A stretch of 64,000 nucleotides of DNA from Nitrospira japonica (GCA_020723105.1 DYJL01000003.1:62001-126000), one strand, 5' to 3'. Counted from the first letter of the stretch, positions 36,542 through 46,804 are shown. Notes: generated by a model from the letters alone, not told the origin. Translations and numbers: made by a program.

Positions 36542-37744
36542 TTACTGCCTTATCTTTTTATTTAAGCTGCTGAGCGTGTCTGTCAAATTCTTAATTTCTT
36601 CTGTCAAGCCGTCCACCTCTGTGAGGGCCTTGTTTGCATCTTCGCCCTGCAAAGCGTCATTTCTTTCACTTTCGTTTAACGTAACATGCATTTCAGTTAT
36701 CTTATTCAGAACATCAGCAAGTCTTCCATCCTTCAGAATGCCGTATATCATTGATATATCTTTTTCCATGTAACCAATCCTGCTTGTCAGTGACACAACA
36801 TCTGCAAGATTGCTTTTAATGCTCTCTTCGAGTCTGATAAGTCTTAATGTAATATCTCCCATAATCTTTAACGCATCAGCATCTTCATGCTTTTTTACAA
36901 GATCCGAAGGGGTTGTTTTCTCAAGGTCGTTCCAATAGTCGTTCGCTTCAAGATCTTTCGCAACTTCTCTCACAATGTCAACTGTTACCTCTTTTTCCCC
37001 TTCAACAAAGGCGGTAAGCAATGCAAAATCACACAGGATATTAATAAGTCTCGGAATGCCCTTGCTGAATTGATAAATCAGGGGTAGCATATTTTCATGT
37101 AATTTTATTGCGTCAGGATTGCCCGCAATAGTAAGGCGATGTTTGATATATTTTGCAGTTTCATCAATTGTCAGCGGGGCAATATGGTAGTTTATGTTAA
37201 TGCGCTGACGTAATTGTATCAGTTCCGGAAGCATAAGAGTTCTTTTCAATTCCGGCTGTCCTACAAGTATTATCTGCAGAAGTTTGGCCCGGTCCGTTTC
37301 AAGATTTGAGAGGAGCCTTATCTCCTCCAGCAAGTCGGGTGAAAGATTTTGTGCTTCGTCAATCAATAATATCGGCTGATATTTTTTTGAATACTGTTCT
37401 ATAAGAAATACATTCAGCTCGCTCAACAGCCGGGTCTTGTTCTTTCCCTCTATATCCAATCCAAAATCTTCATTAATCATTGAGATAAGCTGTTCAGAAG
37501 AAATTTTTGTATTATGGATTCTTGAAAGCTTAACCGACCCGTTAAGGTTTTTAATAAGGTTGCGAATGATCGTTGTCTTGCCTGATCCAATTTCACCTGT
37601 TAGAAGGATAAAACCGATTTTCTCCTTGATGCCATAATCAAGGTAAGTTATGGCCTTCTGATGCGTACTGCTTAAAAAGAGGAAGTCTGGATTAGGGACT
37701 AAATCAAACGGCTTATGTCTAAAAGAAAAATGTTTTTCATACAT
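36542..37744 (-). CDS. ExeA-like AAA ATPase of the PEP-CTERM/exopolysaccharide locus
   Basis: The N-terminus MYEKHFSFRHKPFDLVPNPDFLFLS is the signature opening of the XrtA/PEP-CTERM-associated ATPases (TIGR03015 group, ExeA/GspA-like). Walker A is GEIGSGKTT (residues about 50-58) and Walker B is ILLIDEAQNLS. An AAA lid region with KGIPRLINILC follows. The C-terminal 130 residues are charged and coiled-coil prone. It probably energises an envelope export process. It is the last gene of the core operon. Confidence 0.9.
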   Translation of the reverse strand: MYEKHFSFRHKPFDLVPNPDFLFLSSTHQKAITYLDYGIKEKIGFILLTGEIGSGKTTIIRNLIKNLNGSVKLSRIHNTKISSEQLISMINEDFGLDIEGKNKTRLLSELNVFLIEQYSKKYQPILLIDEAQNLSPDLLEEIRLLSNLETDRAKLLQIILVGQPELKRTLMLPELIQLRQRININYHIAPLTIDETAKYIKHRLTIAGNPDAIKLHENMLPLIYQFSKGIPRLINILCDFALLTAFVEGEKEVTVDIVREVAKDLEANDYWNDLEKTTPSDLVKKHEDADALKIMGDITLRLIRLEESIKSNLADVVSLTSRIGYMEKDISMIYGILKDGRLADVLNKITEMHVTLNESERNDALQGEDANKALTEVDGLTEEIKNLTDTLSSLNKKIRQ

Positions 37745-37753
37745 CTTGGCTGC

Positions 37754-39016
37754 CTAAAAAACGAGTTTCGCCTGTAACGAAATGATATTATTAGTAAAGT
37801 CTTTGGTATCTGTACTGGAGTTCCTGTTATTATTTCTGTATCCAAGACCGGCTGTTATTTTCTGAGTGATTCTGTAATCAAGGTTTATCCCTGCATTGTA
37901 TCTGCGGATCTTTTCTTCCTTGGGCAAAAACTTCTGTCTTTCCCACAACCCGTCAATCAGGAGATTTATTTTTGGAGTCAGCGGCTGCATAATACTGGCA
38001 GTAATTCCATAGGCCCGATCCTCTCTGTCGGCCCTTAAATATTTATCAGTTGAATGATATGAATCTACTGATAACTTCAACACCTTTCCAGTCTTAAAAA
38101 TTACATCAAATCTGCGGCCCTTGTAGACACCGGATGTAGATGAATCTTTTAAAGACGTACTATATCCTGCCGTTAAGGAAGTGCTTTCAGTAATCCTGAA
38201 CCTGTAGTCAGAATTGATATTCCAGAAATCAGCCTCAAGGTCGCGTCCTGATTTGTAATTATATTTTGCCTTGCCAATTTCACCATTCACCGAAAAATCC
38301 GGTGTGATCTGATAGGACGCTGCCATAGTGCCGCGGTGACTGTTATAGTCTTTAATGACATCAGAGTTCGTTTCCGATTCAGGGATATATTTATAATAGG
38401 TGTATGTTATCTCTCCATTTAATTTGGACGAGAATTTTTTGTTTAATGTTAAAAAAGCGCTGTGCCTTTCAGAGTCAGTATTCTGATCACTGCTGTATGA
38501 AGTATTATCATATTTATATCCTAATCTGGTTGAAAGTGTAGATGACAGCGGCAATATCGTATATGGAGAGATTGTAAACACATTATTTTCTGTCATATTT
38601 ACTGATACATTCTCTGAAGAAACCCGCCTTCTGACATCTATGGGGACTTTACTATAAGTATCTGTCACATCAATAAAGACCCGCTTCACAGGCCTGGCCT
38701 GTCCCTTGAAAATTATATTCTGTGTCTCCTTGATACTCGTGTTGTTTAAGTTGCCGTTACGGCTATAGAATCTGAAGTTAAGGGCATAATCAAGAGAAAG
38801 GTCTAATGCACTGTTAGGAGAATATTCAAGAAGCAGACCCGGGGAAATGACGCTGATGTAATCGTGCTCCTTATCTGATGCAGTCAGGAATATATTATCA
38901 TTATATTCTTCTCTCAGAGCGATCTGAGGTACTATATTAAACTTTGCGAAAGAAGTGTTTATATATGCAAAGAGACTTAGTATCAATACACAAGAACATA
39001 TAAACTTTTTCATCAT
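37754..39016 (-). CDS. Outer-membrane beta-barrel protein, PEP-CTERM system associated
   Basis: A signal peptide (cleavage near SFA-KF) precedes about 395 residues of alternating strands with many aromatic and polar positions, ending in a strand with terminal Phe (ISLQAKLVF). This fits a beta-barrel insertion signal. The gene order next to the tyrosine kinase and ATPase matches the TIGR03016 group of PEP-CTERM loci. It may form part of the outer-membrane side of polysaccharide secretion. The role is not known. Confidence 0.82.
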   Translation of the reverse strand: MMKKFICSCVLILSLFAYINTSFAKFNIVPQIALREEYNDNIFLTASDKEHDYISVISPGLLLEYSPNSALDLSLDYALNFRFYSRNGNLNNTSIKETQNIIFKGQARPVKRVFIDVTDTYSKVPIDVRRRVSSENVSVNMTENNVFTISPYTILPLSSTLSTRLGYKYDNTSYSSDQNTDSERHSAFLTLNKKFSSKLNGEITYTYYKYIPESETNSDVIKDYNSHRGTMAASYQITPDFSVNGEIGKAKYNYKSGRDLEADFWNINSDYRFRITESTSLTAGYSTSLKDSSTSGVYKGRRFDVIFKTGKVLKLSVDSYHSTDKYLRADREDRAYGITASIMQPLTPKINLLIDGLWERQKFLPKEEKIRRYNAGINLDYRITQKITAGLGYRNNNRNSSTDTKDFTNNIISLQAKLVF

Positions 39017-39822
39017 TTGTTTCTACCTTTCCTTTTATAATTATAATAATAGTACCGGGAATAGTGCCCGTCAAGGTTTTCTATGTTTGCAGAGTTAAAT
39101 ACAATACCCAATACCTTCATATTCTTTAACAGATTCAACGCATTCTCGATTGATTTCTTTTGCGCATTCCCTTCCATTACAACAAAAATTACCCCATCTA
39201 CCAGGGAGCCTAATGAGATTGCATCAGCAAAAGGCAGGATGGGCGGCGTGTCAATAATAACATATCGGTCCATATACCTGTGTTTGACCTCATTTATAAG
39301 CGCCTTCATTCTATCAGACGACAGGACCTCTACAGGGTTATCAATCCCATGCCCGGCAGGCAATAATATAAGATTACCAATGCCCGTTTTCACCAAAATT
39401 TCTGAGATATCAAGGTCCCGGGTTAAATAATCGGAAAGTCCATATTTAAATTCTACTCCAAGATATTCATGCAGCATAGGCCTTCTGAGGTCTGCGTCAA
39501 TAAGAAGGATTGTGTGGTCTATTTCCTGTGCAAGCGTTACCGCAAGATTTACTGCTGTGATACTTTTCCCTTCTCTCTCTATGGAACTTGTTACCATGAC
39601 AGTATTCAGAAAATCTGACTTTGTCTCCCGAATCAACATGGACTTCAGCCTTCTATATTCTTCAGCGACCGGCGAATCCGGCTGAGTCATGGTTATGACA
39701 TACTGATTATCAACTTTACTCGGGTCACTTCTCCTGAAGATATTTGATTTAACGCCTTTCCCGTCATTCTCTGAACTTCTTAATCTTTTTGCTTTTTCCA
39801 ATGCTTCTTCAATCTTGCTCAT
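39013..39822 (-). CDS. Exopolysaccharide tyrosine autokinase (CpsD/Wzc-C type)
   Basis: The N-terminus MSKIEEALEKAKRL is characteristic of this family (TIGR03018 group). The P-loop is SSIEREGKS (79-87), the Walker A' motif is ILLIDADLRRP, and Walker B is VIIDTPP. A C-terminal Tyr cluster (YSRYYYYNYKRKGRNK) provides the autophosphorylation sites. It controls assembly with the adjacent Wzz-like protein, which lacks its own kinase domain. The stop overlaps the beta-barrel start by four bases. Confidence 0.93.
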   Translation of the reverse strand: MSKIEEALEKAKRLRSSENDGKGVKSNIFRRSDPSKVDNQYVITMTQPDSPVAEEYRRLKSMLIRETKSDFLNTVMVTSSIEREGKSITAVNLAVTLAQEIDHTILLIDADLRRPMLHEYLGVEFKYGLSDYLTRDLDISEILVKTGIGNLILLPAGHGIDNPVEVLSSDRMKALINEVKHRYMDRYVIIDTPPILPFADAISLGSLVDGVIFVVMEGNAQKKSIENALNLLKNMKVLGIVFNSANIENLDGHYSRYYYYNYKRKGRNK

Positions 39823-39844
39823 TCATTCCCTCGTAATATTTTCA

Positions 39845-41398
39845 TTAGTACATTTTTATTGCTTCAACAATTATAAGGACACATATCATGGAAAAATATG
39901 CTATAGAAAATGCATAAACCTTTCTGTCCTTCTTTTTCCTTTCATCTACATCATTGGCAGTAACAATCTGCGGTATCACAGCCAATACCGGGACGTTAAA
40001 GGCCTTCTTAAGTTCATCAACTGTTTTTACCGAATTATCAAAAGCATGAAGCAGTAAAATGATTCCAATTCCTGCACCAATTCCTGCAACAATCCCTCCC
40101 AGCATAATTAAGACCCTGTTAGGACTTACAGGCCTTGTCGGTATAATTGCAGGGTCAATTATCCTGAAAGTCTCTGTTTTGTCCTGAATCTCCATTTGCT
40201 TGGAAACTTCGCTTTGACCAAGTTTCATAATAAGTTCGTCATCAATCTTCCGGTATGTATCTTTTTCCCGTTCAAGGTCTGCAAGGACTTTCTTTTCAAG
40301 CGGGATACTTCCAAGATATTCTTTTTTTGATTCTATAAAGGCCCTTAGATGCTTCTCCTTTGCAGAGAGCGCAGCCAGGTCCAGATCTGTTTTGCCGAGC
40401 TCTTCTTTTATCTTCTGGTGAATAGGGTTTAAAGTTGACATCTCGGTTTCGTTCCCCTGTGCATTTTCATTAGGAGAAGGATTTTCCTGAACCTGTTTTT
40501 TCAATATTTCAATCTCAGCCCTCGTCCTGATAACCTCAGGGTAATTGTCTGTATATTTCACTAACAGCTCATTCAGTTTATCCTGAAGTTTGGTTATCTT
40601 GTCGTTTAGAGTGTCTCCCTTGGTCTTGCCAAACATTGCAACTGTATAAGGTTTCTCTTCCCTGAGCTGTTTCTCTGTCATGATCTTCTTTGCTTCCAGT
40701 TCGATCCTCTGGACTTTAAGCGTCTCAAGGTTTGCCTCTGCCGCTTTTATTTCCCCGACAATTGTTTTCTCATCAACAGATACAAAAATACCTTTGTTCT
40801 TTCTGAATTCCAGTATTTTCCCTTCGGCGGCATCCATTTTATCTTTAAAAAATTTTCTCTGCTCAAAAAGGAACTTGTTGGCATCATAAGATTCTTCTTT
40901 CTTTGCCGATATATTCTCCTCAACGTACCGGTTCACCAGCGTATTGACAAAGTCTCGTGCAACCTTAGGATTTTCATCTCGATAGGTAACCGAAAACCAA
41001 TCCGTTCCCTTGCCGCCCTTGTCAACGACTTTTATCTTCGTTCCTAACTGAAATTTCTTTACGAGCATTTCCAGGTCAATAGGTTTTCCGGAACCTTTAC
41101 TGATATCAAGATCAAGATCATGTATCACCTTCATTATGAGATTCCTGCTCGTCATAGTCAGAGATAAAACCCTGAGCCTTTCATCTATCGAAGGAGTTAT
41201 GGCAATACCTCTGACAAGCGCATTGATAATATTTCTTTCAACAAGAACTGTGCACTGGGCCTCATATTTTTTTGGTATCAGGTAACTGCCCACAACTATT
41301 ACTGACAGGCAGATCAATGCAACAGTGATAAACAGATACCGCCGTCGCACTATAAGCCTCCAGTAATCCTTAATGTCAATTTTTGACATGTGATCCAT
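39845..41398 (-). CDS. Wzz-type chain-length determinant of the PEP-CTERM/EPS locus
   Basis: A first helix (YLFITVALICLSVIVVGSYL) and a last helix (VLIMLGGIVAGIGAGIGIIL) flank about 370 residues of periplasmic coiled coil, and a short cytoplasmic tail follows with another helix at the very end. It fits the TIGR03007 group, and PVSPNRVLIM matches the usual proline-rich segment before the second helix. GGAG precedes the ATG at 41398. It sets polysaccharide length together with the kinase encoded next. Confidence 0.92.
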   Translation of the reverse strand: MDHMSKIDIKDYWRLIVRRRYLFITVALICLSVIVVGSYLIPKKYEAQCTVLVERNIINALVRGIAITPSIDERLRVLSLTMTSRNLIMKVIHDLDLDISKGSGKPIDLEMLVKKFQLGTKIKVVDKGGKGTDWFSVTYRDENPKVARDFVNTLVNRYVEENISAKKEESYDANKFLFEQRKFFKDKMDAAEGKILEFRKNKGIFVSVDEKTIVGEIKAAEANLETLKVQRIELEAKKIMTEKQLREEKPYTVAMFGKTKGDTLNDKITKLQDKLNELLVKYTDNYPEVIRTRAEIEILKKQVQENPSPNENAQGNETEMSTLNPIHQKIKEELGKTDLDLAALSAKEKHLRAFIESKKEYLGSIPLEKKVLADLEREKDTYRKIDDELIMKLGQSEVSKQMEIQDKTETFRIIDPAIIPTRPVSPNRVLIMLGGIVAGIGAGIGIILLLHAFDNSVKTVDELKKAFNVPVLAVIPQIVTANDVDERKKKDRKVYAFSIAYFSMICVLIIVEAIKMY

Positions 41399-41415
41399 TT
41401 TTTATTGCTCCTTTT

Positions 41416-42219
41416 TTAAAACAAACTTTCCTTTACGACAACAATGTCGCCAGGCATCATCAGAATATTCTTGTTGATTTCACCCTTCTTCATCAAATCC
41501 TTGCCCCTCACAGGAATTTTCGTTCTTTCGCTGCCATCATTTCTTCTCAGAATCTCTACGGCGTTTTCATCTGCGAATTCTGTAAATCCTCCAACAGATA
41601 ATATTACATCCAGAAAAGTAAGCCCTTCCCTGTAAGAAATAGTGGAGGGTTTAGCAACTGCGCCAACAATGCTGATTCTTTCTTCAAAATTATCAGGGAT
41701 AAACAACATATCATTCGGCTCCAGGACGATATCCTGATTAAAATCTCCCTTTGCATATAACTCGTGAAAACCTGTTTTCACTTTCTTCTTCGCCCTTATG
41801 AGATATGCCTTCTCCAGGTTAGCATTTTCCAATGAACCCAGTTGTGCAAGAAACTCAAGGAGGGATGTCTCTTTCGTAAGTGCACGAACTCCTGAGGGTG
41901 CGCCTTTCCCCAATACAAAAACCCGATAATTAGTAATGCCTGTCATAATAACAGTAACAATAGGGGTCTTTACCACTTTGGACATCTCATTTGTTAGGAT
42001 ATTTGTTAATTCTACAGGGGTTAACCCGGACGCCTTTATTTCACCTAAGGCAGGAATTGATATTTTGCCGTCGGGCCTGACGGTAGTAGTAAGGCTGAGT
42101 TCAGGATTACCCCACACAGATATTATAAGTGTATCGCCGTCTCCAATTACATAATCCTTTGCAAAAGCATTAAATGAAAGCAGAAATAAAATTATTACAA
42201 TAAAAACAATCTGTTTCAC
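41416..42219 (-). CDS. Wza-type polysaccharide export protein
   Basis: A GTG start at 42219 is chosen over the track's 42261: CTGGAGGG lies just upstream and the following VKQIVFIVIILFLLSFNAFA is a clean signal peptide. The Poly_export domain begins at DYVIGDGDTLIISVWGNPEL, and two SLBB-like domains follow (YRVFVLGKGAPSGV and ISIVGAVAKPSTI). It forms the periplasmic/outer-membrane channel for polysaccharide (TIGR03027 group). No lipobox Cys is seen, so it may not be lipidated. Confidence 0.92.
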   Translation of the reverse strand: MKQIVFIVIILFLLSFNAFAKDYVIGDGDTLIISVWGNPELSLTTTVRPDGKISIPALGEIKASGLTPVELTNILTNEMSKVVKTPIVTVIMTGITNYRVFVLGKGAPSGVRALTKETSLLEFLAQLGSLENANLEKAYLIRAKKKVKTGFHELYAKGDFNQDIVLEPNDMLFIPDNFEERISIVGAVAKPSTISYREGLTFLDVILSVGGFTEFADENAVEILRRNDGSERTKIPVRGKDLMKKGEINKNILMMPGDIVVVKESLF

Positions 42220-42280
42220 ACACCCTCCAGTTATTGATATTCTCGGATAAATTTGGAACATTCTTTAATTTATTATATGG

Positions 42281-43657
42281 TTATCTTCCACCCTTTCCAA
42301 AAATAATTACTTTAATTGTATCTAAAACAATAAGAAGGTCAAGAGAAAGAGACTGATACTTGATATAGTAGAGGTCATATCTCAGTTTCTCAATAGCATC
42401 TTCAATTGAATCGCCGTATTCATACCGGACCTGCGCCCATCCAGTGACCCCAGGCTTTATACAGTGCCTTTCTGAATAATAGGGTATCTGTTTTTTCAAT
42501 GATTCAACAAAAAAAGGCCTTTCAGGCCTGGGCCCGATAAAACTCATTTCACCGAAAACAACATTAAACAATTGAGGAAGTTCATCAAGGCGTGTTTTCC
42601 TCATAAATCTCCCCAGTCTCGTTATCCGGCTGTCACCTGTATGAGACCATACAGGGCCTGTATTTTTTTCAGCTCTGTCAATCATGGTCCTGAACTTATA
42701 AAGAGTAAATCCTTTCTCACCCTCTCCGACACGCTTTTGTTTGAACAGTACCGGCCCTTTTGAATCCAGCTTTATCAACAATGGAATAATTATAAGAAAG
42801 GGTATTGCCAACACTATAACCATCAAGGCAAAAACCAGATCGAACATACGCTTCAGATAACGCTGTATAACAGTTACCCTGAAGCCATCTGAAAAAATAA
42901 GATGGCTCGGATTCATATTTTCAATAAGCAGTTTACCGGTTATCTGTTCATAAAAAGACAGACCATCAACAATATCAATCCCCTGCATCTTGCAGTTGAG
43001 CACTTCCCTGACAGGGAAAGTCCCTCTTCTCTCAGTAAGAGAAACAACAATTTTCTGCACTTTTTCCTTTGTTGCAACTTCAAGCAGTTCTTCCCCTCCT
43101 CCAATTATATAATCCCTTGGCACATGAACCGCCTCGCCAGCGCAGTTAACATAACCGGCCAATGCAAGTCCGCTGTTATTTGCAAGAAGCAGATTCCCCA
43201 TTGTATGTGCAATAGGGCCCGTACCGAGTATCAGGACTCTCTCGGCAATGCCCGGCAATCTCATAAACAACAAATAGCCAATATGCCATAGTGAGGTCAG
43301 CAACACAGCAAAGCAGAAGGAGAAAAATAAAATACCCCTTCCGATATATGTATAAGGCACAAAATAGTAAAAGGCGCCGGTTGCAAATACTGCCAGCACA
43401 TTTGCAGAAATTATTTTTGCAAGTATTTCTTTATTTCCATCGTTCTTTTCAACATCATAAAGATCCATAAAGAAATATATAATTACTATAAAAAACGAAA
43501 ATATTATGGCCTTGGGATACAACGGAAAATACTTGTCCAGCTCAAACTGAGAGACATAAAATAATCTCAGATAAGCTCCGGCATAGACTGAGGCCACAGA
43601 GATGAGCAGGTCCCCGGTTATCAGTAAAATGTTTTTTGATGCAAAAGGATTTTTCAT
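42281..43657 (-). CDS. Priming polyprenyl glycosylphosphotransferase
   Basis: Four or five N-terminal helices and a central Rossmann segment (VLILGTGPIAHTMG) are followed by the catalytic bacterial sugar transferase domain: KRMFDLVFALMVIV, GPVLFKQKRVG, TRLDELPQLFNV, GPRPERP and KPGVTGWAQV. It attaches the first sugar phosphate to undecaprenyl phosphate and so begins repeat-unit synthesis (TIGR03013/03025 group). It lies directly after prsT with a short gap. Assignment is secure; the sugar is unknown. Confidence 0.94.
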   Translation of the reverse strand: MKNPFASKNILLITGDLLISVASVYAGAYLRLFYVSQFELDKYFPLYPKAIIFSFFIVIIYFFMDLYDVEKNDGNKEILAKIISANVLAVFATGAFYYFVPYTYIGRGILFFSFCFAVLLTSLWHIGYLLFMRLPGIAERVLILGTGPIAHTMGNLLLANNSGLALAGYVNCAGEAVHVPRDYIIGGGEELLEVATKEKVQKIVVSLTERRGTFPVREVLNCKMQGIDIVDGLSFYEQITGKLLIENMNPSHLIFSDGFRVTVIQRYLKRMFDLVFALMVIVLAIPFLIIIPLLIKLDSKGPVLFKQKRVGEGEKGFTLYKFRTMIDRAEKNTGPVWSHTGDSRITRLGRFMRKTRLDELPQLFNVVFGEMSFIGPRPERPFFVESLKKQIPYYSERHCIKPGVTGWAQVRYEYGDSIEDAIEKLRYDLYYIKYQSLSLDLLIVLDTIKVIIFGKGGR

Positions 43658-43662
43658 AACAC

Positions 43663-46431
43663 CTATTTCTTCTTCATTCCTGCCAGGATTTCCTGTGCAT
43701 CTTTCAATTCAGGGAAAGGATAAATACGGCCCAGACGGATTGAATTTTTAAACTGCTCTTCTGCCTTGTCTTTCATTTCTTTTTTCAGATATGCAAGCGC
43801 CAGATGATACCGGACCGACGGCTCTCCCGGCAGATAATGTGTGGCCTCTATAAAATATTTTAAGGCCTCGTCATACCGGCCTGCCTTATACAGCGCCCAC
43901 CCCAGGGTATCTGTTACGCTGCCGTCTTTTGGTGTGGACTTCTTTGCCTTCTGCACAATTTCTATCGCCTTTTCAACAGGGCCATATCCTTCCGTATATA
44001 AATATGCAAGATTATTCAATGCAGGCACATAGTCCGGGAAGAGTTCAAGCATTTTTTCATACTTCCTGGCTGCAGCTTCTTTCTGTCCACTCTGTTCGAG
44101 AACATTTGCCTGATAAAAATAGGCCGGCATATATTTAGGATCTGTCTTTTCGAGCCCTTCAAAAATCTCAAGCGCCTTCCGGAAATCTTTGCTTGCCATA
44201 TAAATCCGGCCCTCTGCGGCCCTGTTTTCAATATTAGCCGGATTCAAGGCCTGGGCCTTTTTTACCGTATTTACTGCGTCCTGAAACTGACGGTTCTCCG
44301 TATATACTGAAGCGAGAATCAGGTAACCCGCATCGCCCTGAGGTTTTGAAGCGATAAGCTCTTTTGCTGTTTTCTCAGCATATGCAAAATCTTTTTTCTT
44401 TACATAAATATTAACAAGTTTCCCCAATATGTCTATCCTGCTGGAATCTTTATGTAACAGGCTCTGCAGTTCCTTTACAGCGTTATCGTATTCTCCCATT
44501 GCCGTATATAGCTCGGCTATCATTTCAGCTCCTATTTCCGGTGAAGACGCCTTCAGGTCTTTATATACCAGCAGGGCTTCTTTATATTCCCTGCCTGCAA
44601 CGTGTAAACGTCCCGCCAAGGCCCGGGCCTGAATATTTCTGGGGTCCACACTTAAAGCTTCCTGCAGAACTTTCAGGGCCTGCTTGTTATCATTCTTCCT
44701 TTGGTAATATTCCGCAAGCGCTATGAATGCTATTTCTTTTTCTGTCTCTTTGGCCCTTGTATAAAAAGATAATGCTTCCTTGTCTTTCTTCTCTGCCTCC
44801 CGGATCTTTGCCAGCATCAGCAACGCCGTAACATTGTTCTTATCTATATTGAGGACTTTCATATATTCTTTCACTGCCATTTCCTTATCACCTTTACTCA
44901 GATACAGAAGCGCTAAGTTAAAATATGGGAGAAAAAACTTGGGATTGGAAGAAATGGCCTTTTTAAAATTCTCTCTGCTGTTTGCAATATCCTCGGCACT
45001 GAGATATGCAGCGCCGATAATATTGTAAACAACGGCGTCATCGGCGTTACCCTTTAACCCCTGCTTTAGTGTATTTACAGCGTCCTGAAATCTTCCGGTC
45101 TTAATGTAATATTGGGCAAGCACAATTCTGTTGTTGAGCAAGTCTGGTGCAATTCTTACAGCAATTGCGAATTCCCTCTCTGCTATCTGATCATTTCCTG
45201 ACTGCAAACTGAAGGCTCCCTTTTTCATATGGGCGTCAACAAGCTGGGGGTTTATCTCAATTGCCTTATTGAATTCCTCCAGGGCCAGCTCGCCTTTATT
45301 CAAGGCAAGATATGCGCTTCCAAGCAGATTATGTGCAAGTGCGTTATTCCCATCAATTTCCAGAACTTTTTTTGCCTCTTTCTCAGCTTCCTCGAAGCGA
45401 CTTCTCTTAAGATGTGTTATGGCAAGTAAAATGCGTGCCTGAAACATCTCAGGCCTCATATCAATTACTCTCTGAAACTCATTTGAGGCCTGTTCCAAAT
45501 CTCCCTTCTCAAAACGACAGAGTCCGAGATAATAATGTGCTCCAGGGTATGGTCTGATTTCGGTTGATTTTTGAAGAGATACCAATGCATCGTCTATTTT
45601 TCTTTCGTAGAAATATACCAGGCCCATCAAGTACGGAGCTTCCGGTTTCTTGGGATGCAGTTTCTTAATCTTCTCGGCTAATTCCTTAGCCTTTTCATTA
45701 TGTCCCTTCTCCAGATAGGCCAACCCTAATTCGAATTGAGCCCTGGTATCCTGCGGATCTATCTCAATAATTTTTTGATAGGCAGTAATGATATCGTCAA
45801 ACTTCCTCTGAACCTGTTTTATTTTTGCAAGAATGTAGAGCGCTTCCTTCTCTTTACTGTTTATATTAAGGACCTCTTTAATCAGTCTTTCCGCTTCATC
45901 GGTTCTTCCAGTCAATAAATAAACATCTGCAAGTATAATTTTTGCAGAGTTTTCTTTAGGAAACTTACTAACTGCTTTGTTCAGATATTCCTCTGCAGTC
46001 AGATAATCTTTTTTAATGCTATATGCGGTAGCAGCCACTTCATAAGCCTTTATACTGTCACTGGCTTTATTGAAATACAGTTTTATTTCCTTGATAGCAT
46101 CATCTGCTCTCATCTTGCTGACATATGTTTTGGCAAGATCTATATGAGCTACATGAAAGGACGGGTTCAATCTTAATACCTTGAGAAACTCTCTTTCAGC
46201 AGAATCATATTTCCCCTGCATTGCATATGCTAAGCCGAGCTGATATCTGGCTTCAAAATAATTCTGATCTGTCTCAATTGCCTTTTTAAAAGCAATAATA
46301 GCCCCGTTAGTGTTGCCGCTATTAAGATACCCAATGCCTTTTTGATAATATTGCTGCTTGCTTACATTGTTGGTGTTGCATCCAGCAGATATAGCAGCAA
46401 TGAAGACAATCAAGACCAGTATGTTACGCAA
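43663..46431 (-). CDS. prsT: PrsT-like TPR lipoprotein
   Basis: A lipoprotein signal with lipobox SAGC (Cys18) precedes about 900 residues of tandem tetratricopeptide repeats, roughly twenty by eye, with typical pieces such as YYQKGIGYLNSGNTNGAI and YDEALKYFIEATHYLPGE. Length and order match the TIGR02917 TPR lipoprotein of PEP-CTERM/exosortase A loci. It is probably a periplasmic scaffold for the export machine. It overlaps the pseudo-receiver gene by eight bases, so the two are coupled. Confidence 0.92.
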   Translation of the reverse strand: MRNILVLIVFIAAISAGCNTNNVSKQQYYQKGIGYLNSGNTNGAIIAFKKAIETDQNYFEARYQLGLAYAMQGKYDSAEREFLKVLRLNPSFHVAHIDLAKTYVSKMRADDAIKEIKLYFNKASDSIKAYEVAATAYSIKKDYLTAEEYLNKAVSKFPKENSAKIILADVYLLTGRTDEAERLIKEVLNINSKEKEALYILAKIKQVQRKFDDIITAYQKIIEIDPQDTRAQFELGLAYLEKGHNEKAKELAEKIKKLHPKKPEAPYLMGLVYFYERKIDDALVSLQKSTEIRPYPGAHYYLGLCRFEKGDLEQASNEFQRVIDMRPEMFQARILLAITHLKRSRFEEAEKEAKKVLEIDGNNALAHNLLGSAYLALNKGELALEEFNKAIEINPQLVDAHMKKGAFSLQSGNDQIAEREFAIAVRIAPDLLNNRIVLAQYYIKTGRFQDAVNTLKQGLKGNADDAVVYNIIGAAYLSAEDIANSRENFKKAISSNPKFFLPYFNLALLYLSKGDKEMAVKEYMKVLNIDKNNVTALLMLAKIREAEKKDKEALSFYTRAKETEKEIAFIALAEYYQRKNDNKQALKVLQEALSVDPRNIQARALAGRLHVAGREYKEALLVYKDLKASSPEIGAEMIAELYTAMGEYDNAVKELQSLLHKDSSRIDILGKLVNIYVKKKDFAYAEKTAKELIASKPQGDAGYLILASVYTENRQFQDAVNTVKKAQALNPANIENRAAEGRIYMASKDFRKALEIFEGLEKTDPKYMPAYFYQANVLEQSGQKEAAARKYEKMLELFPDYVPALNNLAYLYTEGYGPVEKAIEIVQKAKKSTPKDGSVTDTLGWALYKAGRYDEALKYFIEATHYLPGEPSVRYHLALAYLKKEMKDKAEEQFKNSIRLGRIYPFPELKDAQEILAGMKKK

Positions 46432-46804
46432 TGATATTCCCTCCCGATAATTTCAAATAGCCATTTATGATCCCGCGAACTATATACTTGAACCGCTCAA
46501 AATCAAGTGGCTTTACAAGACAGATTGAGTTTTTAATTTGTTGCATTATTTTCATCAAATCGTTATTTAATTCATCAGACAGCACAATTGTCGGTATATC
46601 CTTTATTGCTTTTGATGTTAAAAGAGATATGGCAAAAGGATAACTCGAGACAATCAAGGATATTCCATTAGTTGAAACAAGCCTGGCAGCTTCCTCTGTA
46701 GACACAGCGAGCCGGGTTTGAAAGCCTTCATCCTGCAAAATGGCAGAACAGACCTTTGAAAAACCATCTTCATCAATAATCAGAATTTTCTTTGGAAAAG
46801 ACAT
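46424..46804 (-). CDS. Degenerate receiver-domain protein (no phospho-acceptor Asp)
   Basis: A single CheY-like domain of 126 residues. The acidic pocket is present (IIDEDGF) and so are the conserved Ser/Thr (IVLSDE) and Lys98 (CLVKPLDF). The phospho-acceptor position in ISLIVSSYPF is Ser54 rather than Asp. It cannot be phosphorylated in the normal way and is probably a binding module or constitutive-state switch. It is the first gene of the core operon, 80 bases downstream of a predicted sigma-54 promoter, and overlaps prsT by eight bases. Confidence 0.85.
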   Translation of the reverse strand: MSFPKKILIIDEDGFSKVCSAILQDEGFQTRLAVSTEEAARLVSTNGISLIVSSYPFAISLLTSKAIKDIPTIVLSDELNNDLMKIMQQIKNSICLVKPLDFERFKYIVRGIINGYLKLSGGNIIA

